Source: Algoriphagus sp. TR-M9
GTDB taxonomy: Bacteria; Bacteroidota; Bacteroidia; Cytophagales; Cyclobacteriaceae
DNA: 64,000 bases
NCBI RefSeq assembly: GCF_027594545.1
Contig: NZ_CP115160.1
Span: 1,683,001-1,747,000, forward strand
Direction of reading: 5' to 3'
Both the position numbers and the translations under genes were made by a program. Below the pieces are notes generated by a model. That model saw only the letters and a program-made list of their open reading frames with translations, did no database searches and was not told the DNA's origin. Shown in pieces: positions 35,366-45,090 of this stretch; the stretch's first letter is position 1, and each line of letters begins with the position of its first letter.

Positions 35366-37408
35366 TTAAATCATTTTTTCCAAATACAGCAGGAAGGTGT
35401 ATTCCAAAGCGAGCTCCTTCAGGGAGTTAAATCTACCGGAGGCTCCACCATGGCCAGCTTCCATGTTGGTGTGCAGGAAAAGCAGGTTGGCATCGGTTTT
35501 CATTTCCCGGAGTTTGGCGACCCATTTAGTGGGTTCCCAGTATTGCACCTGGCTATCGTGAAGTCCGGAAGTGATGAGCAAATGCGGGTAATCTTTGGGC
35601 TCTACATTGTCATAAGGAGAGTAGGACAGCATGTATTCGTAGTACACTTTGTCTTTAGGGTTCCCCCATTCCTGAAATTCTCCTGTAGTCAAAGGAATGC
35701 TTTCATCAAGCATAGTAGTCACCACATCTACAAAAGGTACCGCAGCAATCAACCCATTAAAGATCTCAGGACGCATGTTCATGACAGCTCCCATCAGCAG
35801 GCCACCTGCACTGCCTCCCATGCCATAGAGGTGCGGAGCTGAGGTGTACTTTTCGGCTATTAAATGCTCCGCGCAGCTGATGTAGTCTGTGAAGGTGTTT
35901 CTTTTGTTGAGCATCTTGCCACTCTCATACCAATTCCTCCCCAGATCCTCTCCACCTCGAATATGAGCGATCGCAAAGACAAATCCACGGTCCAGTAAGC
36001 TCAACCTGCTACTAGAGAAGTATGCTTCTGTGCTAAAACCATAAGAGCCGTATGAATAGAGCAATAGGGGATTTTGTCCATCGGCTTTGAAAAGGTCGAT
36101 TTTGTAAACCAGAGAAATAGGAACCATGGTTCCGTCGCTTGCTTTAGCCCAGATTCTGGCAGAAGTATAAGCACCAGAGTCGTACCCCCCAATGATTTCC
36201 TGCTGCTTCAGCAATACCTTCTCCTGCGTGACCATATGGTAATCATAGGTGCTAGATGGAGTTACCAGGGAATTATAGCCAAATCTGAGGAAGTCGGTAT
36301 CAAATTCAGGGTTAGTGCTGATCCAGGCGGTATAGGTCTCGTCATCAAATTCGATGGTATGAGCAGCCGTACCATCCCATGGGGTGACGTTGATCTTGCA
36401 CAATCCATTGCTTCTCTCTTGAGTCACCAGAAAATTAGCGAAAATATCAAAATCCTCCAGCAACACATGCTCGCGATGAGGGATCACATCTTCCCAGTTA
36501 TCTAGGTTGGGCGAGTGGACTGGAGCTTTCACCAGTTTGAAATTCTGAGCCAGATGGTTGGTTCTGATCCAGAAATGATCCTCAAAATGATCCACAGCAT
36601 ATTCTAGGTGGGGGATTCGCTCTTGAAGTAATTGAAAATCACCTTTGGGCTGGTCAGCTTCCAGAAACCTGATTTCCGAAGAAATGGAGCTTTCAGAGTG
36701 AATAAGCAGGAATCTCTCTGATTTTGTTTTGTGAATGATACAGCTAAACTCCTCATCTTTTTCCTCATAAACCAAAAGGTCCTCGGCTACATCGGTGCCC
36801 AATCTGTGGGCATAAATCTGATAGGAGCGGAGGGTCTCAGGATGTTGCTTGGAATAAAAAAGTGTTTGATGATCTGCCGCCCAGGCAAAGTTTCCTGTGA
36901 TTTCAGGTATTTGATCTTCCAGGATTTCTCCGGTTATAAGATTTTTGAAGTGTATGGTGAAGATTCTTCTTCCCACTTCATCTGCGGCAAATGCCAGTGT
37001 GCTGAGGTCAGAAGTACCCGCAGTACCGCCCACTTGGTAAAAAGCCTTTCCTTCTGCCAGTTGGTTTACATTCAGAAATACTTCTTCCGGAGCGTCTAGA
37101 CTACCTTTTTTTCTGCAATACAATGGGTATTCAGCGCCTGTTTCATATTTGACATACCAGTAATAGCCGGATTTTAGATAAGGTACACTTTGGTCGTCTT
37201 CTTTGATTCTTCCTTTTATTTCCTGAAAAAGCTGCTCCTGAAATTCTTCCGTGGATTTGAGTGTCTCTTTGAGATAGCTGTTTTCTGCATTTAGGTATGC
37301 TATTACATCCGGATTTTCTCTTTCACGCATCCAGTAATAATTGTCTATGCGCTGATGTCCATGGGTTTCTAAAAGTTGGGGTATTTTTTTGGCTTTGGGT
37401 GCCTGCAT
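35366..37408 (-). CDS. S9A-family oligopeptidase (oligopeptidase B-like)
   Basis: A 680-residue serine peptidase of the prolyl oligopeptidase family, without a signal peptide and hence cytosolic. The N-terminal seven-bladed propeller opens with THGHQRIDNYYWMRERENPDV. The C-terminal hydrolase domain has YGSYGFSTEAYFSSSRLSLLDRGFVFAIAHIRGG, the nucleophile Ser in GMGGSAGGLLMGA, the Asp region LITSGLHDSQVQYWEP, and the His in NMEAGHGGASGRF. The motifs are typical of oligopeptidase B (PtrB), which cuts after Arg/Lys in short peptides. Stands alone with 90 bp to mgsA. Confidence 0.93.
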   Translation of the reverse strand: MQAPKAKKIPQLLETHGHQRIDNYYWMRERENPDVIAYLNAENSYLKETLKSTEEFQEQLFQEIKGRIKEDDQSVPYLKSGYYWYVKYETGAEYPLYCRKKGSLDAPEEVFLNVNQLAEGKAFYQVGGTAGTSDLSTLAFAADEVGRRIFTIHFKNLITGEILEDQIPEITGNFAWAADHQTLFYSKQHPETLRSYQIYAHRLGTDVAEDLLVYEEKDEEFSCIIHKTKSERFLLIHSESSISSEIRFLEADQPKGDFQLLQERIPHLEYAVDHFEDHFWIRTNHLAQNFKLVKAPVHSPNLDNWEDVIPHREHVLLEDFDIFANFLVTQERSNGLCKINVTPWDGTAAHTIEFDDETYTAWISTNPEFDTDFLRFGYNSLVTPSSTYDYHMVTQEKVLLKQQEIIGGYDSGAYTSARIWAKASDGTMVPISLVYKIDLFKADGQNPLLLYSYGSYGFSTEAYFSSSRLSLLDRGFVFAIAHIRGGEDLGRNWYESGKMLNKRNTFTDYISCAEHLIAEKYTSAPHLYGMGGSAGGLLMGAVMNMRPEIFNGLIAAVPFVDVVTTMLDESIPLTTGEFQEWGNPKDKVYYEYMLSYSPYDNVEPKDYPHLLITSGLHDSQVQYWEPTKWVAKLREMKTDANLLFLHTNMEAGHGGASGRFNSLKELALEYTFLLYLEKMI

Positions 37409-37801
37409 ATATTTTTATTTTATGTATATCTGCTTTTCTGCCAGTAAAGAGGCAAAAGCAGTATAGGGTATGTTAAACTTAAGAATTGAGGCCACTTCAG
37501 CCTGTCCCGCTCCTGCGGGAATCTTCGGTCACTTGTACTGAGCGAAGGCGTAGTATCGGTATTCTGGCCGGATGAGCAGAGAAATATGGGTTGCTGGCAT
37601 CATTCCGTATATTCATGTTTTATTTTTTTTCGCTGCAATGTTAATCAAAAATATGGGCTTAGAGTTCTTCTAAATCCTGTAAAAATGGTTAAGGATGACA
37701 TTTTATTGTGAATATTCTTAGGTTAAATTAATAGGGTGCTTGCGAGAAAAGATTTTTTTCTGGATTTTCCATAAATAATTCAATCATTTAACTGGATACT
37801 T
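37409..37801. other. Intergenic region with a REP-like hairpin, 393 bp
   Basis: No gene recognised. At 37502-37520 a compact hairpin (TCCCGC, loop TCCT, GCGGGA) is followed by CTTGTACTGAGCGAAGGCGTAGTATC. A related stretch lies at about 41205-41235. These resemble degenerate repeats scattered between genes in Bacteroidota. The remainder is AT-rich leader of mscL. Confidence 0.5.
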
Positions 37802-38224
37802 ATGGGATTCTTAAAAGAGTTTAAGGAATTTGCTGTAAAAGGCAATGTAATCGACCTGGCAGTCGCGGTAATTATAGGTGGTGCCTTTGGCAAAATTGTG
37901 GCTTCCTTTGTTAAGGACATTGTCATGCCACCTATAGGAGTGATGCTGGGAGGGATGAGTTTTACAGATCTGGCCATTGTGCTAAAAGAGAGTAGTGTAG
38001 GACCTGCAGGAGAGGAACAAGGTCCCGTGCTCCTGACCTACGGTATTTTTATTCAGAATGTAGTGGATTTTATTATTGTTGCTTTCGTGATTTTTATTGC
38101 GATCAAAGGGGTAAACAGTATGAAGAAAAAGGAGGAAGCCAAACCTGCTCCTCCACCGGCACCACCAAAATCGGAAGTCTTGCTAGAAGAAATCAGGGAT
38201 CTTTTGAAAAAAGACCAAGCATAA
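37802..38224 (+). CDS. mscL: Large-conductance mechanosensitive channel
   Basis: A 140-residue MscL that opens under membrane tension to release solutes after hypo-osmotic shock. It has the amphipathic N-terminus [45 protein letters not shown]1 with the conserved Gly/Ala packing and Lys, a periplasmic loop, TM2 ([19 protein letters not shown]) and a charged C-terminal helical bundle after a Pro-rich linker ([24 protein letters not shown]). Single gene with a strong terminator. Confidence 0.97.
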   Translation: MGFLKEFKEFAVKGNVIDLAVAVIIGGAFGKIVASFVKDIVMPPIGVMLGGMSFTDLAIVLKESSVGPAGEEQGPVLLTYGIFIQNVVDFIIVAFVIFIAIKGVNSMKKKEEAKPAPPPAPPKSEVLLEEIRDLLKKDQA

Positions 38225-38251
38225 AAAAAGCGGCCTCAAGCCGCTTTTTTT
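38224..38251. terminator. Bidirectional terminator after mscL
   Basis: AAAAAAGCGGC and GCCGCTTTTTT around CTCAA, shared by mscL and the convergent Spy-like gene. Confidence 0.9.
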
Positions 38252-38690
38252 ATTCCTTATTATCTTCTCTTCGTCTTTTCCAAATGTGCCTTGCAAAGTC
38301 TCTGGAGACTTCATTGAGTTGTATGATTTGATTGTAACTTAGTATATCTGATAAATCCTTGACCAATTTTTCTTCATCCAGAATCAACTGTCTTTGTATC
38401 CCAAATTTTTTAGAAATCCTAGATTTAGCTTCAGCTTCACTTAAGTTAAGGTCCTTTGTTCTACCCAGTTTGGACATTTCGTGTAGTTGTTTGCCCCTTG
38501 ATTCATTGAAAGCATTGTAGATGGGCCAGAACTTTTCCGCTTGCTCAGGCGTGAGATCCAGCCGGGTGGTGATGAAGGCTACTCTGGCGGATTCCAGCTT
38601 TTCTCTATCATATCTGTCATCATCTCTTTGGGCTTGGCTAGATCCAGCAAGTATCAAGAAAAAGCCGAGTAGTAATAGGTGTTTTTTCAT
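38250..38690 (-). CDS. Spy/LTXXQ-like periplasmic protein
   Basis: A 146-residue secreted protein, signal peptide of about 20 residues ending SSQAQ. The mature part is charged and helical and contains RLDLTPEQAEKFWPIYNAF, a LTxxQ motif as in Spy/CpxP envelope chaperones, and a second helical half (IQRQLILDEEKLVKDLSDIL). In Bacteroidota such a protein commonly sits with an ECF sigma factor and an anti-sigma factor, as here, and may report on envelope stress. The chaperone role is inferred from the family. Confidence 0.72.
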   Translation of the reverse strand: MKKHLLLLGFFLILAGSSQAQRDDDRYDREKLESARVAFITTRLDLTPEQAEKFWPIYNAFNESRGKQLHEMSKLGRTKDLNLSEAEAKSRISKKFGIQRQLILDEEKLVKDLSDILSYNQIIQLNEVSRDFARHIWKRRREDNKE

Positions 38691-38876
38691 CTGTTTAAAA
38701 TTTGATATTTAAAGGTCAGATGGAATCTCGCATGGTTGATAATCATCCCTATGTGTGTCGTTTTCGACATGCTCGATTTCATGTGATTATAATTGTTTTT
38801 CTAAAGTCTCGCTCCTGCATGGTGAAGGGTAAACATACCCGGGTGTAGAGGTTGTTTTTTCAAGACTTTATAGATT

Positions 38877-39239
38877 TTAGTACCAGATCATTTCCTCTTC
38901 TAATTCTGCATCCACTTCAAATACCATTTCTTCAGCGATGATTTCGTCCAATATCTGCTCAGGATTGTCTACCATACCGAGTACATCCTCTGCCGACCAA
39001 TATTGGCTTTCTATGTAGAGGCTTACCTCCTCATCCATGGATACTTCTTCGAGTCTTGGATTGGAGTCATTGAGCTGCCATACAGCAAAGCTCACTAGGA
39101 AAATAGCAACCGCTGCTGCATAATTCATCCATTGTATTGACCGGGTAGGTTTGGTCTTCTCCAAGATCTGATCTGGAAGCTGATCAAAGTAACCTGCTGG
39201 TGCCTTGAAATCTTTGATTTTTGGAATGGATCGTTTCAT
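38877..39239 (-). CDS. Putative small anti-sigma factor
   Basis: A 120-residue protein just downstream of the ECF sigma gene (33 bp). A basic/hydrophobic N-terminal part (FKAPAGYFDQLPDQILEKTK) leads to one TM helix (about 38-56, WMNYAAAVAIFLVSFAVW), then a highly acidic C-terminal region (EEVSMDEEVSLYIES, EEEMIWY). The layout fits a membrane anti-sigma partner, but no zinc-binding HxxxCxxC motif is present, so the assignment rests on position and topology. Confidence 0.62.
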   Translation of the reverse strand: MKRSIPKIKDFKAPAGYFDQLPDQILEKTKPTRSIQWMNYAAAVAIFLVSFAVWQLNDSNPRLEEVSMDEEVSLYIESQYWSAEDVLGMVDNPEQILDEIIAEEMVFEVDAELEEEMIWY

Positions 39240-39272
39240 AGTAATATTTAGACCTTGATTTTGTCCAATAGT

Positions 39273-39821
39273 TTATTCATCTCTTAAGGATTGTTCAATT
39301 TTTTTTACTGCATGGTGGTAACTGGCCTTCAGTGCACCTACAGATGTACCCGTTATTTCAGCTATTTGCTCGTAAGTGAGCTCTTCCTGGTATTTCAGAT
39401 GAAAGACCAATCTCTGCTTGTCTGGAAGTGTGAGAAGTATTTTCTGAAGTAGCAATTGAATACTGTCTCCGTCCATGCTGTCGGAATGGTCCAGGTAGTT
39501 AAGGAGTTTTTCCTGATGATCTTCTATGGAGAAGAAGTTACGCTTCTTTTTTTTCTCCAGAAAATTCAGGGATTCGTTGGTGGCAATTCTGTATAACCAA
39601 GTAAATAAACTGGACTGTCCCTGGAAATTACCAATATGCTTGTGTGCTTTGATGAAGACATTTTGGGTGACATCATCTGCATCTTCATGAATCAGCACCA
39701 TGCGGCGCACCACATGGTAGACACGTTTTTGGTAAGCCAGGATTAACTTCCTAAAACCCAGATCCCGGGATTGGGGATTATGTATGAGTTGGATAATTTC
39801 TTGGTCACCATCGTGCTTCAT
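39273..39821 (-). CDS. ECF-type RNA polymerase sigma factor
   Basis: A 182-residue sigma-70 family factor with regions 2 and 4 only. Region 2 has KLILAYQKRVYHVVRRMVLIHEDADDVTQNVFIKAHKH and FTWLYRIATNESLNFLEKKKKR. Region 4 has LPDKQRLVFHLKYQEELTYEQIAEITGTSVGALKASYHHAVKKI, the helix-turn-helix that binds -35-type DNA. It heads the sigma, anti-sigma, Spy-like group. A one-mismatch -7-like TAACTTGG lies just before the start on the minus strand. Confidence 0.93.
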   Translation of the reverse strand: MKHDGDQEIIQLIHNPQSRDLGFRKLILAYQKRVYHVVRRMVLIHEDADDVTQNVFIKAHKHIGNFQGQSSLFTWLYRIATNESLNFLEKKKKRNFFSIEDHQEKLLNYLDHSDSMDGDSIQLLLQKILLTLPDKQRLVFHLKYQEELTYEQIAEITGTSVGALKASYHHAVKKIEQSLRDE

Positions 39822-39953
39822 TCTTGTTTTAGACCCAAGTTAGAGAAAAGGGTTTAGACTGGTATGGGGGTTTTTGCTTATACCCTTGATTTTCAAGAAG
39901 AAAAATCTACAATTGCCCGGCCTATCCACATGGGGTAGTATAAAGTCACTTCT

Positions 39954-40874
39954 TTAGATTTCTAGAATATAATCTAGAATCCCAGCATTTTTTCCTTTTG
40001 GTCGCGTGACTAGTAGGGGGATTTCATCATTGGATCGGATCAAGCGTTCGGCTATGCTACCTATAAATAAAGCTGTGGCTGCAGTACGTCCTTTAGCTCC
40101 AATAATGATTCCGTTTGCGCCCACTTCTTTTGCTTTGGATACTATTTCCTTGGCCACATCATCGTTACTGTCCTGGGTATAGATAGGAGTGATTGATATT
40201 CCTTTGGTATCTATTTTCCGAATGAATTTCTTGTAATTGATTTCCGCATGCATGCGCATGATCTCCGTAAACTCCTCATAACTTTTGCCGGTGAAGTGAT
40301 ACCCGGAAGGTACAGAAAATACATTTTGGCAGATGATTTCTACACCGCCATGCTTTGAGGCGATCATGATGCCCTCTTCAAGTGCATCTTTAGAATATTC
40401 TGAAAAATCACTGGGAACCAATAGTTTATTTAAAATAACTGGAGCAAATTCCGGAACAATCAAAAGCGAGCAACTAGCCCGTCTGGCCAGTCGAAGTGAG
40501 GCTACACCTGACCCTGGTAGTTTGATTTTTCTTCCGATCAGGATCATGTCTGCTGACTTTTCCTCGGCTAGTTTGAGGATTTTTTTCGAAAGTGAGCCTT
40601 CTTTGACTATGTAGTTTAGAGAAACTCCTTTGGGGTCTGGGAAAAATTGCTTCACGGCTGACTCCATGGCTTCTTGCCTTTCGTTTACCATGTTCTCCAC
40701 CAGATTGGGAAACTCCTGAAGTACCTCCTTGGGGATACTTAAGTTTTTAATCACATTTACGAAGTAGATTTTTTTTGTTTGATTGACTTTAGCGATGAAG
40801 GCAGCGTGCTGTAATAAGGTCTGGTCCAAAGAGGTCTGATCCAGACAAACAATCAGTTTTTTAATCAAATACAT
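39954..40874 (-). CDS. Tandem universal stress protein
   Basis: A 306-residue cytosolic protein with two UspA domains (about 1-145 and 146-295). The second keeps the ATP-binding pattern G-x2-G-x9-G-S (GAKGRTAATALFIGS). The first has a degenerate version (IGRKIKLPGSGVASLRLAR). Such proteins respond to energy or oxidative stress in this phylum. Solitary gene, not close to the sigma group functionally. A TAAATTTG promoter element lies just upstream on the minus strand. Confidence 0.9.
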   Translation of the reverse strand: MYLIKKLIVCLDQTSLDQTLLQHAAFIAKVNQTKKIYFVNVIKNLSIPKEVLQEFPNLVENMVNERQEAMESAVKQFFPDPKGVSLNYIVKEGSLSKKILKLAEEKSADMILIGRKIKLPGSGVASLRLARRASCSLLIVPEFAPVILNKLLVPSDFSEYSKDALEEGIMIASKHGGVEIICQNVFSVPSGYHFTGKSYEEFTEIMRMHAEINYKKFIRKIDTKGISITPIYTQDSNDDVAKEIVSKAKEVGANGIIIGAKGRTAATALFIGSIAERLIRSNDEIPLLVTRPKGKNAGILDYILEI

Positions 40875-41308
40875 AAAGTGTCAGGAGATTTAGAATTACA
40901 AATTTAAGTTTAAAATAAGAAAATGTATGAAGAAAGCAGAAAATATTGTTTCGAGATTAAGAGTTGGTTCAGTCATTTTCAGATTCCTAGCTAGGTGAAA
41001 ATGATTTGAGTGAAATTTAATTCTGAAATTTCAGCAATAAACACTTATGAATCAGTCCCAATAGCATACATTATCGTAATCATCTGGATGATTTGCCAAC
41101 CTGCCATGTAATAAATCGTATATTTGCACTGTCCGGGTCGCTGACATGTTCAAACTTCACAATTATCAAAATTACCGAGTGAAGCCCTTCCCAAAAACAG
41201 GCCTCATCCTGCACCTGCGGGACCTCGGCTCGAAAGAGTCAGGATAACAGTGGAAGTTTGCGGTTTTCAGGCAGCTCAAATCTTGTCTTATAGGAGGTTT
41301 GTAACACT
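40875..41308. other. Intergenic region, 434 bp
   Basis: Contains the -7 element TAAATTTG of the stress-protein gene (minus strand, 40899-40906) and, near 41205-41235, a second relative of the hairpin-bearing repeat seen at 37500 (shared CTGCGGGA and following CT-CGG). No gene recognised. Confidence 0.45.
40899..40906 (-). promoter_or_regulatory. Promoter -7 element of the stress-protein gene
   Basis: TAAATTTG on the minus strand fits TAnnTTTG, 25 bp before the ATG at 40874. No clear -33. Confidence 0.45.
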
Positions 41309-42784
41309 CTAAGATCCGGACTTTTTTATTCTACTTTTTACCCATTCCCATTCAGCTGATCCTACTCCTATTAATCTAGAGCTGATCAAATACAAGCCCA
41401 GGACCAGACTGCTCGTAAGGATTATACTCAAAATAGGATGACCGGAAAAAATATCAAAAACCGCAGGGATTAAGGCAATTATTCCCACAAGGGAGATTTT
41501 TAATGTTTCGCTGGAAAAAGGATCAAAACCTAGCTTGATTTTAAGAAACAGATATTTCACCAGATTAAACAGAAACATGACTACTACAGATGCCAAAGCA
41601 GCTCCTTCTATCCCAAATTCCGGAATAAGAAGATAATTCAGTGCTATTATCATCATGCTCATGATTATGGTGGCAAATAGGTTGAAGTGATAATGTTTGG
41701 AGAAAACCAGGATTTCACTATTGACCGAAAATACTACATCACATAGCTTTCCCAAGCCTATCAATATGACCACATATTTGCCTTGCTCATAGATCGCCCG
41801 ATTGGGGATAAAGTAATACAAAGCATCAAGGTTTGCACATATTCCAATGAAAAGGAGCAGGCAAATGTAGAGTTGCCTATTAGACACCTGCTGATAAAGT
41901 TTATTTATTTCCCTTAGGTTGCCAGTGGAGAAATGATCAGAAATGACCGGCATGACCACTTGGGAAATCGCCCTTCGCGGAAGTTCAATGACCAGTGCCA
42001 TACTAAAAGCTATGGTGTAGATAGCGTTGGCTTCCAGGCTAATCATGGAACTTACCATGATGCTGTCTATTTTCATGATCAAGGTAGAGGCCGCGGTGGC
42101 TAAGAATGTGATGAGGCTGAATTGCACAAAGGAACTGCGAAATCCTTTTGGGAAGGTATTCCAGCTGAAATCCAGCTTCAAAACTCCCAGCCAAAGTAAA
42201 TACACCAGCATAGCTAGGAATGCCAAACCATACACCAGCACTAGTGCCTGCATGACCTGAGGAAAGCTGAGCCACTTCAACAGGTATAACCCAACCAGTA
42301 TTCCCGTGAGTAATCTCAGGAATACTTCCCTCACCAAGGTGGGAACAGCTACCTTGACATAGGAGCGGCTATAGGCATCTAAAATACTGCTTAGTAGCGC
42401 AAATAGCGTAATCAGCAAAACCACTCCCAAAAAGTCAATAACAGCGGGTGAGTTGACGGCAAATAAGGAAATGATTTGCGCTTTGAAACCTAAGAAAATG
42501 GTACTGACTAGGGCAAAACCCAGCATGGAAAAAAGCAGTCCATAGCTTAGAAAAGCAGATTGATTGGTTTTGAGCTGGGGGAAAAAGCGTGTGATCCCAT
42601 GTCCTACTCCCAGCTGTGCAAATGGAACGAAAAGTAAGCCTAAGTCCTGTATGGTCCTGAAGGTTCCCAGTTCGGAAGCATCCAGGGCATAAGGATACAG
42701 CCAAAGCACATTCACGTAGCCTATCACTACACCCAAATAAGAAAAAATGGTAGTTTGAATACTTTGCTTGGCTACTTTACCCAT
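41309..42784 (-). CDS. Polysaccharide flippase-like membrane protein
   Basis: A 491-residue integral membrane protein with about 12-14 TM helices. It opens QTTIFSYLGVVIGYVNVLWLYPYALDASELG, an arrangement typical of the Wzx/RfbX family of the MOP superfamily, which flip lipid-linked oligosaccharides across the inner membrane. No glycosyltransferase genes are adjacent, so the cargo is unknown. It lies 51 bp beyond the small Fe-related gene. Confidence 0.85.
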   Translation of the reverse strand: MGKVAKQSIQTTIFSYLGVVIGYVNVLWLYPYALDASELGTFRTIQDLGLLFVPFAQLGVGHGITRFFPQLKTNQSAFLSYGLLFSMLGFALVSTIFLGFKAQIISLFAVNSPAVIDFLGVVLLITLFALLSSILDAYSRSYVKVAVPTLVREVFLRLLTGILVGLYLLKWLSFPQVMQALVLVYGLAFLAMLVYLLWLGVLKLDFSWNTFPKGFRSSFVQFSLITFLATAASTLIMKIDSIMVSSMISLEANAIYTIAFSMALVIELPRRAISQVVMPVISDHFSTGNLREINKLYQQVSNRQLYICLLLFIGICANLDALYYFIPNRAIYEQGKYVVILIGLGKLCDVVFSVNSEILVFSKHYHFNLFATIIMSMMIIALNYLLIPEFGIEGAALASVVVMFLFNLVKYLFLKIKLGFDPFSSETLKISLVGIIALIPAVFDIFSGHPILSIILTSSLVLGLYLISSRLIGVGSAEWEWVKSRIKKSGS

Positions 42785-42835
42785 GAGCTTAAAAGTATCA
42801 AAAAATCAGGAATAAGAAATCAAATTGGGCTGCAT

Positions 42836-42952
42836 TCAAGGTTTGGCGCACTTGTCACATCCAGCATTGGATTTGGATTTGAAGAAATACTTCTTCACCA
42901 AAAAACCTAAGGCTACTAAAACAATTACTCCAACTAGAATTTCTTGCCACAT
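42836..42952 (-). CDS. FeoB-associated Cys-rich membrane peptide
   Basis: A 38-residue protein beginning MWQEILVGVIVLVALGFLVKKYF, one TM helix, and ending GCDKCAKP with a C-x2-C pair. Start ATG 42952 is 2 bp after the feoB stop. A longer in-frame start exists inside feoB but is unnecessary. Peptides like this recur directly after feoB and are thought to help iron handling (compare FeoC in enterobacteria), although the mechanism is not known. Third gene of the feo operon. Confidence 0.85.
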   Translation of the reverse strand: MWQEILVGVIVLVALGFLVKKYFFKSKSNAGCDKCAKP

Positions 42953-42954
42953 GT

Positions 42955-45087
42955 TTAAGAAAGAATTTGATAAACTATAAATGCGGATACATAGGCCAGT
43001 ACGGTCATGTAGGCGGTTTGTATCAAAGGCCATTTCCAGCCTTTTGTCTCTCTATATACTACGGCCAAAGTGCTCATACATTGCATGGCAAAGGCATAAA
43101 ACACCATCAGCGAAAATGCTGTGGCAGTGGTATAGACTTTTTCACCTGTTTCTGGGTTAACTTGCTGATTCAGCTTTTCCCTAATGGTCAGCTCGTCTTC
43201 AGTGTCCGAACCTATACTGTAAATAGTAGCAATGGTGGATACGAAAACTTCTCTGGCAGCAAAGGAGGTGATTAAGGCAATTCCTATTTTCCAGTCATAT
43301 CCGAGAGGTTTGATCACTGGCTCTATCGCTCTTCCCATGATTCCTATAAAGGAGTTTTCCAATAGGAGAGATGCGGTTTCATTTTCCACCTCAGCTATTT
43401 GCTCAGGACTAGCTTGTTCTAATTTCACTACGCTTTCTGCACGGATTTGGTCCATCCGCTCTGGTGGTCCGTAGGAAGCCAATACCCACAGGATAACTGA
43501 AATCGCCAAGATTACCTTCCCTGCTTCCAATACAAAGGTCTTGGACTTGTTATACATGGTCAGCAGAACATCCAGCCATCTCGGAGCTCGGTAAGTAGGG
43601 AGCTCCACCATGAGGAAGCTTTTTTCATCTGACTTCAGGATCTTCTTCAATATAATGGCAGTAAACAAAACTCCCACTACTCCCAATATGTATAGGCCTA
43701 ATAATGCTACCGCCTGCAAATTGATAAAACCAAGTACGGTTTCGCTGGGTACTACTAGCCCTATCAAGATCACGTATACCGGTAAGCGAGCAGAGCAACT
43801 CATCAGCGGAGTTACCATTATAGTGATGATTTTTTCCTTCCAGTTGCCAATATTCCTAGCAGCCATCACACCCGGGATGGCGCATGCCACACCAGAAACC
43901 AAAGGAACTATACTTTTGCCATGCAGACCAAAAGGACGCATCCATCTGTCCATCAGAAATACTACCCTGGACATGTAACCGGTGTCTTCCAGAATAGCCA
44001 GAAAGCCAAATAACATGGCTATTTGAGGGATAAATATCACCACCCCGCCTATTCCGGGAATAATTCCTTCTGTAATTAAGCTGCTTAGAGGGCCCTCTAG
44101 CAAAGCATTGGATACCCATCCGGCAAGGTCTGCAAAGAAGCCGTCGATTAAGTCCATAGGAACTGATGCCCATGCAAAAATGGCTTGAAAAATGAGTAGC
44201 AGGATTGCTCCAAATATGAAATACCCAAAAACGGGATGGAGCAAAATCTTATCTATACCGGCTTCCTGCTTTTGGGTGGGGGATTTGACTACAGTCTTTT
44301 CTACGATCTCATTGATCTTTTGGTATCGAAGGGAGGTCTCTTCCAGTTGGGCGGCCTCCATGTCGAAATTATGGCTGGCTACAAGTTGGCTCAGCCAAGC
44401 ACTGTCAGCTGCTGGGATAGCTTTATCCTTGGTGCCAAAGCGCAAAAGCTGATAGGCCTGATAGGTGCTTTTCAAGTTGAATTTCTCCTTGACTTGATTT
44501 AGAATGTCAGCTGGCACCACTTCTTCAATGTCCAGGAAAGTATTTTGCTTGCTGAAATTCTGCTGATGGATCAGGTCGCGAATCTGATCTATTCCCTTTT
44601 CTCCACGTGCATCTGTACTCAGAATGGGGACGTTCAGGGTTTTGAAGATCTCAAAGGTTTTGATCGAGAGGTTTTTGCGCTTCGCAATATCCGCCATGTT
44701 CAGAACTAGCGCCAGATTTAAACCCATATCGATCAGCTGTGTAGCCAAAAACAAACCTCTTGACAGCTGGCAGGAATCTATTACCATCAGTACAAAATCC
44801 GGCTGTCCGTGTTGGCTCAGATTATTCAACACTCTATGGGCTATGATTTCATCCTCAGAGTTTGGATATAGGCTGTAAGTCCCCGGCAGGTCAATAATCT
44901 CATATTTATGACCAGAGAAATCCATCCAACCGACTTTCTTGTCCACAGTGACACCTGGATAGTTTCCTATTTTTTGCTTCAAGCCTGTGAGCTGATTGAA
45001 AATTGTAGACTTCCCTACGTTTGGGTTTCCAATGATCGCGATTTTGGGATACTTGGTAGGGTGTGGGATAGTAGTGGACTCTGACAT
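42955..45087 (-). CDS. feoB: Ferrous iron transporter FeoB
   Basis: A 710-residue GTPase-coupled Fe2+ importer. The N-terminal G domain has G1 GNPNVGKST (20-28), G3 IIDLPGTYSLYP and G4 LVLNMADI (NxAD form). The C-terminal membrane part has two gate regions, PLVSGVACAIPGVMAARNI and FAAREVFVSTIATIY, and SCSARLPVYVILI. The length is usual. It is preceded by feoA (3 bp gap) and followed by the Cys-rich peptide gene. Confidence 0.97.
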   Translation of the reverse strand: MSESTTIPHPTKYPKIAIIGNPNVGKSTIFNQLTGLKQKIGNYPGVTVDKKVGWMDFSGHKYEIIDLPGTYSLYPNSEDEIIAHRVLNNLSQHGQPDFVLMVIDSCQLSRGLFLATQLIDMGLNLALVLNMADIAKRKNLSIKTFEIFKTLNVPILSTDARGEKGIDQIRDLIHQQNFSKQNTFLDIEEVVPADILNQVKEKFNLKSTYQAYQLLRFGTKDKAIPAADSAWLSQLVASHNFDMEAAQLEETSLRYQKINEIVEKTVVKSPTQKQEAGIDKILLHPVFGYFIFGAILLLIFQAIFAWASVPMDLIDGFFADLAGWVSNALLEGPLSSLITEGIIPGIGGVVIFIPQIAMLFGFLAILEDTGYMSRVVFLMDRWMRPFGLHGKSIVPLVSGVACAIPGVMAARNIGNWKEKIITIMVTPLMSCSARLPVYVILIGLVVPSETVLGFINLQAVALLGLYILGVVGVLFTAIILKKILKSDEKSFLMVELPTYRAPRWLDVLLTMYNKSKTFVLEAGKVILAISVILWVLASYGPPERMDQIRAESVVKLEQASPEQIAEVENETASLLLENSFIGIMGRAIEPVIKPLGYDWKIGIALITSFAAREVFVSTIATIYSIGSDTEDELTIREKLNQQVNPETGEKVYTTATAFSLMVFYAFAMQCMSTLAVVYRETKGWKWPLIQTAYMTVLAYVSAFIVYQILS

Positions 45088-45090
45088 GAA

